A stretch of 29,422 nt of DNA. Origin: a virus. The notes below the pieces were generated by a model. That model did no database searches. It was not told the DNA's origin and worked only from the letters and a program-made list of their open reading frames with translations. The position numbers and the translations under genes were made by a program. Shown here piece by piece: positions 16,577 through 24,904 of this stretch. How positions within the stretch are numbered: the stretch's first letter is position 1; each line of letters opens with the position of its first letter. The stretch is taken from positions 1-29,422 of IMG/VR virus record IMGVR_UViG_3300035158_000255. One strand, 5' to 3'.

Positions 16577-17236
16577 TTACCTCCCCTGAAACCGCAGATT
16601 TTTTCTATATTCCTCAAGCTGCATCTCGTTCATATATGCACCCCGAATGGCCTCAAGTCTGTTACCAATATCTTTCTCCGTGGCCTGTCTCTGCTCGGTA
16701 AGACCCAACTTCTGCATGGCTTTGGTCTGAGCAAACATAATTACTAAATCATTATGCTCAAGGGGCACCTGAATATACGTCCCATCTGCCGCCAACTCTG
16801 CGGGCTGAGCGATATAATACACCACGGCTGTGCCGGAGGCTGTCTGCGTGACAATAAGCTCCTGACCTCTCTGGGCACAAAAATCAACAGATGAATACAG
16901 GTTATTGCCCTGAAACCCCTCAAAATCCTTAACATCAATAACGGGAATAAACACGCCACTGATAAGAACTTTCTTTATCTCTCCACAATCACCGGGGAGT
17001 GGGCCCACTCCTCCATCACCAATGCCCGGACTAGCTATTAGGGTCACATTCCCTGTCTTGCCATACCAAATACTTGTAATCTGTTTTAATTGCATCCAAG
17101 CATCGTACTGGCCGAGATTAAGCCAATGATTTAACTCATCATCGGAAAACTCTCTTTCGGAAAGTTCGTTGAGCCTAATACGTAGGTCGGCTCTCGCCTC
17201 CTCCCGAACCACGCTATTGTTGGCATCAAATGTCAT
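16577..17236 (-). CDS. Head-tail adaptor paralogue 2 (219 aa)
   Basis: A 219-residue member of the adaptor family and the closest relative of the next gene downstream, as shown by LRIRLNELSEREFSDDELNH and the C-terminal VIMFAQTKAMQKLGLTEQRQ. The central part differs more, with a glycine-rich loop near residues 68-80. These proteins probably form a ring between portal and tail hub. The start ATG has AGGGGCGATAAAG upstream, and the gene begins 2 bases after the stop of paralogue 1. High pairwise similarity in the ends with a divergent centre suggests tandem duplication followed by specialisation. Confidence 0.7.
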   Translation of the reverse strand: MTFDANNSVVREEARADLRIRLNELSEREFSDDELNHWLNLGQYDAWMQLKQITSIWYGKTGNVTLIASPGIGDGGVGPLPGDCGEIKKVLISGVFIPVIDVKDFEGFQGNNLYSSVDFCAQRGQELIVTQTASGTAVVYYIAQPAELAADGTYIQVPLEHNDLVIMFAQTKAMQKLGLTEQRQATEKDIGNRLEAIRGAYMNEMQLEEYRKNLRFQGR

Positions 17237-17238
17237 CT

Positions 17239-17973
17239 TTATCGCCCCTTGATTCCATAGTACGATTGAGCGGCTTGCATATTAATCAACTGTATCCCCT
17301 GCTCATAGGCCGCTGTCAAGGCGGGGATTTCCTCTAATTTCCCATCCTGAATTTTTGCCCGTATCACCGCAAACTGCACCATGTACTCCTGAAAGACATG
17401 GGGTAAGCTGGTAGTATCACCATCGTCCAGCAGTGCCGGTTCCTTGATATAGCTAATGACAACCTTATCTTCCGTATACTTCGTAGTGGCTGAGGCCATT
17501 GCTATATAAATCTTGTCACCCCAAAACCAACCGATAGGACTCGTTTCCGTGGGGGCATAAAGGGTGTTGTGCAACATTGCCAATGCCATTTCCTTCGACA
17601 GAATAACTACACCATAAATCTTATCCCTACTCAAAGTCCCGCCCTCGGCAGACGCTCTCCAATACTGAACCTCTATCGGGCGAACCATATCGGTAGCGTG
17701 CGCCGCACACCATATCCCGTCAACATTCTCTTCCATTAAATCCAACCCACCGACACCAGCCCCGGCGATCTGTTCTTCTGCCCAAAGCGTCGGAATGGCT
17801 TCATTAATGCACTTGCTCACGATGTCAAGTTGGGACATGTTAATCCATTGTTTTACATCTTCCAGCGTGGGAGTTGTTGACGCAGACGGCACTCCGATGT
17901 CCAGCCTTGAACCAACATCCCCACAGAGGCTCCTGTTCGATGCGTGGTATAGAACATACTCTACATTCGCCAA
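17239..17973 (-). CDS. Head-tail adaptor paralogue 1 (244 aa), TTG start
   Basis: First of three tandem adaptor genes. It keeps the family pattern in weaker form: DVKQWINMSQLDIVSKCINE near residues 40-60, VVISYIKEPALLDDGDTTSL (compare YYIAQPAEL... in paralogue 2), then LPHVFQEYMVQFAVIRAKIQ and a long final helix. I place the start at the TTG at 17973 because GGAGGGGAG lies 4-6 bases before it. The frame is open to 18003, but that stretch would encode only proline-rich residues read through a hairpin. The ribosome-binding site is itself part of a predicted stem (17980-17997), so translation may be controlled. Confidence 0.68.
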   Translation of the reverse strand: MANVEYVLYHASNRSLCGDVGSRLDIGVPSASTTPTLEDVKQWINMSQLDIVSKCINEAIPTLWAEEQIAGAGVGGLDLMEENVDGIWCAAHATDMVRPIEVQYWRASAEGGTLSRDKIYGVVILSKEMALAMLHNTLYAPTETSPIGWFWGDKIYIAMASATTKYTEDKVVISYIKEPALLDDGDTTSLPHVFQEYMVQFAVIRAKIQDGKLEEIPALTAAYEQGIQLINMQAAQSYYGIKGR

Positions 17974-17979
17974 TAAACT

Positions 17980-18014
17980 CCCCTCCGGGGGGAGGGGGCG
18001 CAAAGCCCCCTCCC
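17980..18014 (-). promoter_or_regulatory. Overlapping hairpins between capsid and adaptor genes, one masking the ribosome-binding site
   Basis: In the 55-base gap after the capsid gene, the minus-strand RNA can form hairpin A: a perfect 10-base-pair stem (arms 18005-18014 and 17990-17999) with a 5-base loop. It can instead form hairpin B: a perfect 7-base-pair stem (arms 17991-17997 and 17980-17986) with loop CCCC. Arm 17991-17997 is used by both, so the folds exclude each other. Hairpin B buries GGAGGGG, the ribosome-binding site of adaptor paralogue 1. There is no U tract, so this is not an ordinary terminator. Confidence 0.7.
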
Positions 18015-18028
18015 ATTAGAAACACTGA

Positions 18029-19444
18029 TTAGAAGTTGGCGCAATACAGGATCGCGTTCGCTTCCTCATGCTCCACCTGCAGGCCGATCTCGGTGATCAG
18101 CTCATCCAGTCTTCCATCGGTATCGGGAGACTGAATGTCCGTCCGCAACTTGGTATCACGGCCCTGCATCGGGCGCAGTTTGATGGTGCTGAAGTCAAGG
18201 ACAACAGCGTAGTTCTCAAACTTGCCCCGCAGCAGGGGTTCGTGGACCAGGAGCAGGTCACCATGAGTGGCCTCGATGCGGTTCACCCTGATGCCGTACA
18301 CTGACTGGCTCATGTTCCACTGAGCGAACCCGTCTGTGCGGATACCCTTCTCGAAACCCGTCAGCCACTTGCGGGAACACAGTACAACCCTTGAGTCCGA
18401 TCCGACCTCGAAGATCCTCTCCATCGCATCGGTCAGGGGGTTCCACCAGTTGGCCGCAGAGTACGTGCCGTTGGGGTTAAAGTAGAAATCGCTACCCGTC
18501 TGCACAGCAGTCGTGGTGGCGTTCTTGGAGCGAATGAACCCACGGTCATCGTCGGTTCCCGTTCCGCCGGCGGTCACGCCGACACCCAATCCCGTAAGAT
18601 AGGTGGTCGGTGCGGCACCCGACGGGGTGGTTCCGTTCAGATGAGACGAACTTCCACGCCCGGCAAACAGCATCGCAAACTCCATATCGATCTTGTGCTG
18701 TTTGATCTTGCGCAGGTGCAGTCTGGCCAGCTCATCGCCGCCATACAGTTTCGTCTGCTGAAGCGTTCCCGCGATGGTCATGCTGGTACGGAAAATCTGT
18801 GTCCACGCATCACACACCTGGGTCTGCTTGCGGGTTTCCTCAACCGCATCGGCACCCTGGGCGATACCACCATAGGTCTTGTCCGTGTTAGAACCCTTCT
18901 CAAACTCAAGGTTCGGGGTGCGAATTTCGATTTCGATGTTGGTATCATCATCAGTATCGTCATCCATCTTGTCGTCCTGATACCACACGAAACTAACCCG
19001 CCCAGTGTCCCGAGCAATGGGGTAGGTGCCCGCTGAATTGGGTCGGATGTAATACATTCCGCCCTCGGCAGAAGACCCCTCCGTCCAATCGATCTTACAC
19101 TGGATGGCGGTGTTGGCACTCGATGCGGCGGCCTCAAATGCCCTGAAATCCTCTTTGTTGTTGAACTGAAGGATCAGGGTATTGGTGCCGGCCGTCCAAG
19201 AAACAAAATCAATGTCATCGGAGCCCGTACCTGCGGCACCGACATTGTTACCCCGAATGTTCCTGATCAGGAAGAACTCATCCTCGATCCACTTGAACTG
19301 GGGATTATGGCAAGTTTCCTTGCCCAGCCGAGACGAGAAGACGAGAAACGGTGTCTCATTTGGGGCAATGTAGGAAATCTTGTCAGCAATATCTACGACT
19401 GCCCGACCCGAAGTCGGGAAGCCAGTTCCATACGTAATAGACAT
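18029..19444 (-). CDS. Major capsid protein (471 aa), SU10/DUF5309-like
   Basis: The N-terminus (GRAVVDIADKISYIAPNETPF) and the blocks DAWTQIFRTSMTIAGT, KLYGGDELARLHLRKIKQHK and GDLLLVHEPLL...AVVLDFSTIKLRPM resemble the SU10-type major capsid family (DUF5309, HK97 fold), which builds the icosahedral shell. Position directly after portal and scaffold agrees. GGGAGGTGAG precedes the ATG, one of the strongest ribosome-binding sites in the window, as expected for the most abundant virion protein. An acidic run (QDDKMDDDTDDDTNIEIEI, residues ~155-173) is unusual and may be a surface loop. Length 471 is longer than many HK97-fold proteins (about 300-400), perhaps because of an inserted domain around residues 85-180. 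Confidence 0.85.
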   Translation of the reverse strand: MSITYGTGFPTSGRAVVDIADKISYIAPNETPFLVFSSRLGKETCHNPQFKWIEDEFFLIRNIRGNNVGAAGTGSDDIDFVSWTAGTNTLILQFNNKEDFRAFEAAASSANTAIQCKIDWTEGSSAEGGMYYIRPNSAGTYPIARDTGRVSFVWYQDDKMDDDTDDDTNIEIEIRTPNLEFEKGSNTDKTYGGIAQGADAVEETRKQTQVCDAWTQIFRTSMTIAGTLQQTKLYGGDELARLHLRKIKQHKIDMEFAMLFAGRGSSSHLNGTTPSGAAPTTYLTGLGVGVTAGGTGTDDDRGFIRSKNATTTAVQTGSDFYFNPNGTYSAANWWNPLTDAMERIFEVGSDSRVVLCSRKWLTGFEKGIRTDGFAQWNMSQSVYGIRVNRIEATHGDLLLVHEPLLRGKFENYAVVLDFSTIKLRPMQGRDTKLRTDIQSPDTDGRLDELITEIGLQVEHEEANAILYCANF

Positions 19445-19458
19445 TATTTCTCACCTCC

Positions 19459-20067
19459 CTATCGGGGATCGGGCAACTCGCTCACATCTTTAGTGATGCC
19501 AAGCAAGTCCTGACCGACAGCAACAACGGTATCGGCGGCGGCTTTCTTGGCTGCGAACGCATCAACATTTACAGTAACAACGGAAGTGTCCGGGTCGGTC
19601 CAGGCATACGCAGAGATGAATGTAGACGCTGGAACAGAATCCGCTTCGGCGGTCGTTTTCATGTCGTCAGCGGCATTTGAGTGGATGTCGGCGGTTCGCA
19701 CATGGTCATTGAGCTTGGCTCTCAGAGAATCAAGCCCAGCCTTGAGGTTTGCCATGTAAGCCGCCAACGTATCAAGCGCCTGATCGTGGGCATCGAACAC
19801 ATCATCAGCACCACGAATCCAAGTGTTGTGCTGCGCCCACACCGTATCCGCATCAGATACATACGCACCGACAGAATCCAGGGCCATACCGACAGAGGTA
19901 TCATTCTCGGCAATCTGCGTGGCCGTCGAGTCAACCTTGTCTTTAACCAGGTCTATGAACCTGATCATATCGCCCATTCCACCGATGGGGTACGTATCAG
20001 CACCCGCTACTCCCGCCGTTAGGCCGATGACCAACATGGCCGTCAGCGCAACGACAAACTTCTTCAT
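19459..20067 (-). CDS. Sec-signal protein between scaffold and capsid genes (202 aa)
   Basis: A 202-residue protein with a textbook Sec signal: MKK, hydrophobic core FVVALTAMLVIGLTAGV, and AGA before DTYP as a likely cleavage site near residue 23. The mature part is acidic and helical, rich in A, D, S, T and V (for example NDTSVGMALDSVGAYVSDAD and LDSLRAKLNDHVR), without cysteines. No family recognised. Its place between scaffold and major capsid genes normally holds a decoration or head-stabilising protein, for which a signal peptide makes no obvious sense. It may be exported and act at the envelope, or the hydrophobic N-terminus may serve in membrane contact. GGAGTG precedes the ATG. Confidence 0.7.
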   Translation of the reverse strand: MKKFVVALTAMLVIGLTAGVAGADTYPIGGMGDMIRFIDLVKDKVDSTATQIAENDTSVGMALDSVGAYVSDADTVWAQHNTWIRGADDVFDAHDQALDTLAAYMANLKAGLDSLRAKLNDHVRTADIHSNAADDMKTTAEADSVPASTFISAYAWTDPDTSVVTVNVDAFAAKKAAADTVVAVGQDLLGITKDVSELPDPR

Positions 20068-20084
20068 CGTATATCACACTCCAA

Positions 20085-20948
20085 TTATTTCTCCGCAACA
20101 GGTATCCCGAGTGTGGCCGCATCCCGCTGTTGTCTATCAAGCTCATCAATGCGGGCAAAGTGTGCATCCATCTCTTTTTCCTGTGCGGTTCGTTTGTCAG
20201 GTGGTCGTGTTTGTCCTGCCGTCGGAGCAATGGTCGGCTTGGAGGCTTTGGCGACCTGACGAGACACGGTTTCGACACCCTCTTTCTTGGCCTCCTGCAC
20301 CAGATTGGACTCCCGCTTGTCTCGGTTTTCGAGATCGAGAATCATCTTGTAGCGCAGTCTGCCGGGCTGAGAGTATTCACGCACCTTGGCGATGACATCC
20401 TCGCGGGTCAGTTCGGGATATGCTTCCATAGCTTCCTGAATCTGCCGCTCGGATTCCTCCTGCTGCTTGATGCGCTGAAAGTCCTGACGGGCATCCTCAA
20501 GGTTTTCCCGCCGCTCGATCTTCCGCCGGTACTGATAACTGTTCGTACCGGGGGTCATCGCTTCCAACGGGTCGTACCATTCGGGAACACCCTGCTGTCG
20601 GGGCTGGTCCTGTTGCGCCATCCGTGCGCTCTCAACCGTCATGTTCATCATGTTCTTCACGGTCGCCAGTTCTCTCTCAAGGGCAGACATCTGCGACTTG
20701 AAAGACTGGTTCTCCGTCGCCAACTTATCTTTCTCCGACTGCAATTTACGATAGACCTCATTCGGGTCTTCTGCGGGCTGCTCTACTTCGGCTTCCTCGG
20801 GAACTTGACCGCCCTCGTCAGTGGTCCCCTGCTCAGTCGGCTCATCCTGTGAAGGCTCGTCAAGCTCGATACGGGTATCGCCCGAGGTATCACCCTGATC
20901 GAGGCTGACCAGTTGCTCCGCATAATCAGCTTCCTTTTCCTTCGCCAT
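20085..20948 (-). CDS. Scaffolding protein candidate (287 aa)
   Basis: A highly charged, helix-rich 287-residue protein. Residues ~15-65 are very acidic and low in complexity (EPSQDEPTEQGTTDEGGQVP). Residues ~66-100 form a coiled coil (YRKLQSEKDKLATENQSFKS), and the rest is charged helices with a basic stretch (LENRDKRESNLVQEAKKEG) and a closing helix. This acidic-coiled-coil-basic layout and position between portal and capsid genes are typical of internal scaffolds that guide capsid assembly and leave before DNA entry. No protease motif was seen. The start shares its A with the portal stop (TAATG). Confidence 0.75.
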   Translation of the reverse strand: MAKEKEADYAEQLVSLDQGDTSGDTRIELDEPSQDEPTEQGTTDEGGQVPEEAEVEQPAEDPNEVYRKLQSEKDKLATENQSFKSQMSALERELATVKNMMNMTVESARMAQQDQPRQQGVPEWYDPLEAMTPGTNSYQYRRKIERRENLEDARQDFQRIKQQEESERQIQEAMEAYPELTREDVIAKVREYSQPGRLRYKMILDLENRDKRESNLVQEAKKEGVETVSRQVAKASKPTIAPTAGQTRPPDKRTAQEKEMDAHFARIDELDRQQRDAATLGIPVAEK

Positions 20949-22924
20949 TACTTCTCCTCCTGTTTTTGCTGAATCTTCGATTTTCGATTGGACTCAGCGT
21001 TTTTAATACTATCGGTCATCTTCTGTCTGGTAACCTGTAGCTGGGCACGGGTCTTGTATTCCTCACCCTTCATCGCCGCCTTGTGAGCGGCCACGTCACG
21101 GTCGATGCGGGCATGACGGATCTCGTTCTCCTGCATCTTGATGACCTGCTCCTGCCGCTTAGCAACGGATTGGGTCTGCTCTACCTGCGCCCGCAACTGG
21201 TCCCTCTCGCCCAGTCGCTTGATCAATCCCTCCTTGTCTTTAATGTACGGATTCTGACGGATTAATGTCTCCCTGTCCATCGCCCCGACATTGGCCATCT
21301 CCAGGAAGTGCTGAAAAATAGCCATCGGGTTTTCATCCATCGTGCTGCCGGGAACGACACGAACTGCATACCGCCCGATAGTCACATCCTGCAACATCTC
21401 ATTGGCATAGTTGCCCAGAATGGACAGGTATTGTTTCTGGTCGTCAGTTAAATGCGGGTCGCTCATCTCTGTATCAATGACCCGGCTCAGCTTCTCCGGT
21501 GTCCAACTCGACGGCACCATCTCCAGGGCAACACTTGCCATCTTATTCAGTGCAGGCTCAAGGGACGTTTCCACATAGTCCCGAATCCTCGTGTCGCTAT
21601 ATCTCTTGTAGGCAAGCGTCTGCCCCAGCGTCCTCGGCGCACCCTCGGTGCTACCCAGATCGGGGGCGAACCGCCCCAGAGTGTACTCCATATTGGCCGC
21701 ATCCATCTCGATGGTCTTGGCCAGGGTCGCCACAGGGGTTGCCACATTGGGCGTTTCCGTCCGCGGTGCCCCCCCGTCATACTGTGGGAAATAAGGCAGT
21801 AACGCTCCCGGTAGGGAAGCGTGATCCGCCCAGTAGTCCCTGTCAATAGAGTTGTCGGGGTAAATAATTCTCGGATTGGCCGAGGTGGAGACGATGTGCA
21901 ACAGGACGGCCCATCTCTTGTTAATTGAGATTTGCTGGTCTTTCGACCTGTGAATGTCCCCGAGGCTACCGGGATTACCCGTGTGCCTGTGAACAATCGG
22001 GGAAAAGGGGTACTGTGAAATGGGCAACACATCGTCATACAAAAACTCATTGCCGACACAGCATATTCGCTTTATTCGGGGTTTGCGAACAGTTGTCTCA
22101 AGATGGTACCCGCTGGCAATATTTCTCTTGTCGTCGTCAGAAAGATGCTCAACCTCCTTCGGCTGCAATCCCTGTACAGTGGGGGTTAATACATGATAGT
22201 TTACAATTTCTTTCGTATATCTTTCCCGAAAGCACACCTTCGGGGTGTTCGTCTCAATATCTCCGTGAAGTTTCTGCCCCTCCCCGGCGTAGCGGCTCGT
22301 CTTACGGGAAGTGCCATAATCGACATCCACGCCCGATTGGGACTCAATGGCGTGCCAGTATTGTTTGTCGGAGAGGAACCGCTTGGCCTGGTCCACGGTC
22401 ATGATCTTTTCAAACCCGATATTGTCCGCGTCCTCCCAATCCCTACGGGTAGTATCCCACGGGACCAGTATCTCCTGCGGGTGGCGGATCACCTCAATGA
22501 CTATCTCGCCCTGTCCGTAATCAGCCAACGGATCGAACCGAACCATCAAACACCCACGCCCACAGACAAGTGATGCCTCCACCGCATCACGAGCCGCCGT
22601 CCTTAAATCTGAATACCGGGCGATATACTGGAGGGCCATCTTGCGGACGGTCGCCTGATATGTATTCGCACCCCACCCCGTCGGGATGACATCCCAGGCA
22701 GGGCTGCGGGCCATGATGGAGCCGATCTTGTTCTCGATGATAGGGGATGTGCGGTCGATCTTGTACGGGTACTGTCCTCGCTGTTTGAGTTTTTCGGCCT
22801 GCTCGGTGGTCCAATGGATGCCATAATAAAACTCCCAATTATCCCATGCTTCCTCCCGCCAATCGGAGGAATCAGACCTGATGTCCTCAAACAGCTGCCT
22901 CGTCTCGTAAGCGATTCGGCTCAC
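20948..22924 (-). CDS. Portal protein, P22-like (658 aa)
   Basis: The dodecameric portal through which DNA enters and leaves the head. Evidence: place directly after the large terminase, length 658 (P22 gp1 is 725), and the family-like N-terminal part with WEFYYGIHWTTEQAEKLKQR, IENKIGSIMARSPAWDVIPT and AARDAVEASLVCGRGCLMVR. Further on come LPISQYPFSPIVHRHTGNPG (a conserved region in P22-type portals) and LGRFAPDLGSTEGAPRTLGQ. The C-terminal ~90 residues are a long charged coiled coil (QVEQTQSVAKRQEQVIKMQE), which would form the barrel. Start is GTG at 22924, with AGGTGA five bases upstream, overlapping the region of the terminase stop. Confidence 0.9.
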   Translation of the reverse strand: MSRIAYETRQLFEDIRSDSSDWREEAWDNWEFYYGIHWTTEQAEKLKQRGQYPYKIDRTSPIIENKIGSIMARSPAWDVIPTGWGANTYQATVRKMALQYIARYSDLRTAARDAVEASLVCGRGCLMVRFDPLADYGQGEIVIEVIRHPQEILVPWDTTRRDWEDADNIGFEKIMTVDQAKRFLSDKQYWHAIESQSGVDVDYGTSRKTSRYAGEGQKLHGDIETNTPKVCFRERYTKEIVNYHVLTPTVQGLQPKEVEHLSDDDKRNIASGYHLETTVRKPRIKRICCVGNEFLYDDVLPISQYPFSPIVHRHTGNPGSLGDIHRSKDQQISINKRWAVLLHIVSTSANPRIIYPDNSIDRDYWADHASLPGALLPYFPQYDGGAPRTETPNVATPVATLAKTIEMDAANMEYTLGRFAPDLGSTEGAPRTLGQTLAYKRYSDTRIRDYVETSLEPALNKMASVALEMVPSSWTPEKLSRVIDTEMSDPHLTDDQKQYLSILGNYANEMLQDVTIGRYAVRVVPGSTMDENPMAIFQHFLEMANVGAMDRETLIRQNPYIKDKEGLIKRLGERDQLRAQVEQTQSVAKRQEQVIKMQENEIRHARIDRDVAAHKAAMKGEEYKTRAQLQVTRQKMTDSIKNAESNRKSKIQQKQEEK

Positions 22925-22932
22925 ACGATCAC

Positions 22933-24540
22933 CTATCTCGTAAGTATATCGTCAAAACTGTGTGTGGAATTGCCCCAGTATCTTACCCGGTCGGCGTAAT
23001 ACTCATCGATCTCGGGGGTCTTAGACGGCGTGGGTGCCCGCCGAGAGATCGCAAACGCCTTGTGCAAAGCATCCAGGGCATCCAACTCTTTCGATTTGTC
23101 CCTGCGGTAATCTATCATCGGGCGTATCAAGTCACGGCTATGTTCGGGGGGTTTGACATGAAAAGTCTCTGACTTGATACGGTCGTAATAACTTTCGATT
23201 CGATCTTCTTTCTTGCCCGTTTCTTCCTTGATGCGGGCCACTCTGAGTCTGCGGCCCTCCTTCTTCTGCCGCTCCTCAAACCAGCCCCCCGGCCCGTAGA
23301 TTAAATACTGGAACGAGTTTTGTTCAACGGAAAACTCCGGCCCGTTATATTTCTTGTCTATCTCAAAAAACGAGTCCATGATCTGACCGGGATCATAGTG
23401 GCCGACACTTGTTTCCAATAGCCACGTATGATTATCCTGGTCGGTGCCGACGACCATAAACGCCGTTTTGCTCCCCGTGCGTCGGGAACGGCCAGTGGCA
23501 AGATCCACGCCCACAGAAACATTGAGTATCCGTTCCCTCTTGTCGCCCACCCAATCGGGGTGATCTTCGCACTCGGATAGTATAAGTTTGTGGTGCTTGC
23601 CGTCGTACTCGTATTCGCCCGCGTAGTTTTTTATCCATTCCCTGCGGAACACCGCCGTTTCTTTAGGGGTGACGGTACACAGGTACTCCATCGCCCACCC
23701 CTCAAAATCATAAATCTCCTCAAACTCCTGCTTCTTCTTCATTAGGAGTTCACGAGGATGCTTCTCAGGCCAGAGAAGCGGGCCGTCCTCGGAGCCGATA
23801 GTGGTGAACGCACCCCATTTCAAAGAACGCCACGTCGTAAGACGTTCCAACATCAGCCCCAAACAGTCCTCATGGCTCGGGGTAAACAGATAAATCATTT
23901 GCCCGTGCTGGTCATCAACCGCCTGCGCTACTGCCCGAAACCACAGGTCTTTCGCTTTGCGCCTGATTTCGGGCGTGGTGACATCTCGCTCGCCCTCAAT
24001 ATCATCCCCAATAACTAAATCTGGGCGGTACTGCCAGTGTCCAGTTCCACGGATTCCCTGTTTCAGCCCAACGGAGATAACTCTTATACCGCCCGCTGAT
24101 GTCACAATCTCGTCCTGCCGCCATTTGCCGTACTCATCCTTGGTCAGTTTAACATCTTGGGGGCCGAAATACTTTTTAATGACCTTATTGCTCTCCAGCT
24201 CGTGTTTGATCTTCTCCAGTTTCTCCTTCGCCATCGTGTTGCTCTGGCTGATGATGATGATGTAATTTTTTCGGCGAAAGAGAATGTTCCACAGGCAATA
24301 CACGATACCAAGAGTGGTCTTGGCAAACCCTCGGGGGCAGCGAAGCGACACCTGGCGTTCCGTTCGGAACCAGCCGGAGGAGTCCAGCAGCATCTCCCGA
24401 TAGATCTCCTCGTGGAACTTCGGCACCCCGTAGTTCTTGTACTGGATGTAATTGGGGAGTACCTGTTTGGAAAATAAAACAATGTCAGAGAGCCACTTTT
24501 TCTTGCGTTCTTTTATCCTGTCGGATGTCACGGTAGCCAT
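22933..24540 (-). CDS. terL: Terminase large subunit (535 aa)
   Basis: The ATP-driven motor and nuclease that packages DNA into the head. The ATPase domain has Walker A CPRGFAKTT at residues 68-76 and Walker B DLVIGDDIE at 174-182, where the usual DE pair is DD. LFTPSHED at ~219-225 fits the coupling (motif III) region. The C-terminal RNase H-like nuclease shows VGVDLATG (Asp346), FSVEQN (Glu406) and LDALDAL (Asp487/Asp490) as likely metal ligands. Length 535 is normal. It lies 3 bases after a small basic protein and 8 bases before the portal. The full set of motifs suggests an active enzyme; the packaging type (headful or cos) cannot be told by eye. Confidence 0.95.
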   Translation of the reverse strand: MATVTSDRIKERKKKWLSDIVLFSKQVLPNYIQYKNYGVPKFHEEIYREMLLDSSGWFRTERQVSLRCPRGFAKTTLGIVYCLWNILFRRKNYIIIISQSNTMAKEKLEKIKHELESNKVIKKYFGPQDVKLTKDEYGKWRQDEIVTSAGGIRVISVGLKQGIRGTGHWQYRPDLVIGDDIEGERDVTTPEIRRKAKDLWFRAVAQAVDDQHGQMIYLFTPSHEDCLGLMLERLTTWRSLKWGAFTTIGSEDGPLLWPEKHPRELLMKKKQEFEEIYDFEGWAMEYLCTVTPKETAVFRREWIKNYAGEYEYDGKHHKLILSECEDHPDWVGDKRERILNVSVGVDLATGRSRRTGSKTAFMVVGTDQDNHTWLLETSVGHYDPGQIMDSFFEIDKKYNGPEFSVEQNSFQYLIYGPGGWFEERQKKEGRRLRVARIKEETGKKEDRIESYYDRIKSETFHVKPPEHSRDLIRPMIDYRRDKSKELDALDALHKAFAISRRAPTPSKTPEIDEYYADRVRYWGNSTHSFDDILTR

Positions 24541-24543
24541 AGA

Positions 24544-24747
24544 TTAGAACTCGCCGGGGGACGATGAGTATTTCCGCTTCTTGCTTTTCTTCCGCCCACC
24601 ACTCACCAGGTATGGGAGCTTGGAACCCCTCACCGTGTTGAAGTGTCCCCACACATCCTCGTTCGGGTTCGTTATTTTCTTAAATCTGCGCTTGAGTTGA
24701 CGCAGGGGGGGCTTCTTTTTCTTGACCTTCCTCATCTTGGTTTCCAC
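24544..24747 (-). CDS. Small, very basic hypothetical protein (67 aa)
   Basis: A 67-residue protein with long lysine/arginine runs (MRKVKKKKPPLRQLKRRFKK and GGRKKSKKRKYSSSP). No family is recognised; the charge would suit binding of nucleic acid or of the acidic terminase/scaffold partners. The start is taken as GTG at 24747 because AGGGGGTGAT, overlapping the previous stop, is well spaced to it; an in-frame ATG lies four codons further. It sits directly upstream of the large terminase, inside the packaging module, with a 3-base gap. Confidence 0.6.
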   Translation of the reverse strand: METKMRKVKKKKPPLRQLKRRFKKITNPNEDVWGHFNTVRGSKLPYLVSGGRKKSKKRKYSSSPGEF

Positions 24748-24751
24748 AGAA

Positions 24752-24904
24752 TCACCCCCTGTCAGGCCGTTTCTTCTTGAACGATTTCCCAGTCACATAC
24801 GACTGACCCGTGCTTTCCTGACAGATGCGTATGGCCTTGGTCTTGTCGTATCCCTTGGCAACCAGCTTCTGTACGCACCTGGCCACCTTCGTTCCCTCGG
24901 GCAT
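24752..24904 (-). CDS. Conserved-looking microprotein (50 aa) in the packaging module
   Basis: A 50-residue protein beginning MPEGTKVARCVQKLVAKGYD and containing AIRICQESTGQSYVTGKSFK. The pattern KV.RCV.KL...G....AI.ICQ.STGQSY.TGK is one I recall from small uncharacterised proteins of phages and viral metagenomes, though I cannot verify this here. It has two cysteines and a basic C-terminus. The start shares its A with the stop of the candidate small terminase (TAATG). A role in packaging is suggested only by its neighbours. Confidence 0.65.
   Translation of the reverse strand: MPEGTKVARCVQKLVAKGYDKTKAIRICQESTGQSYVTGKSFKKKRPDRG

Noticed and set aside
17990-18014. Intrinsic terminator after the capsid gene
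   Set aside because: The stem is strong, but it is followed by C, G and A residues and no U tract; the operon clearly continues.
17840-18016. Leader frame starting MGGGFAPPPPGGEF between capsid and adaptor genes, with a proline run that could stall ribosomes
   Set aside because: No ribosome-binding site before its ATG, and nearly all of it lies in another frame over the adaptor gene. The proline codons come from the C-rich hairpin arm. Kept only as a thought about the RNA switch.
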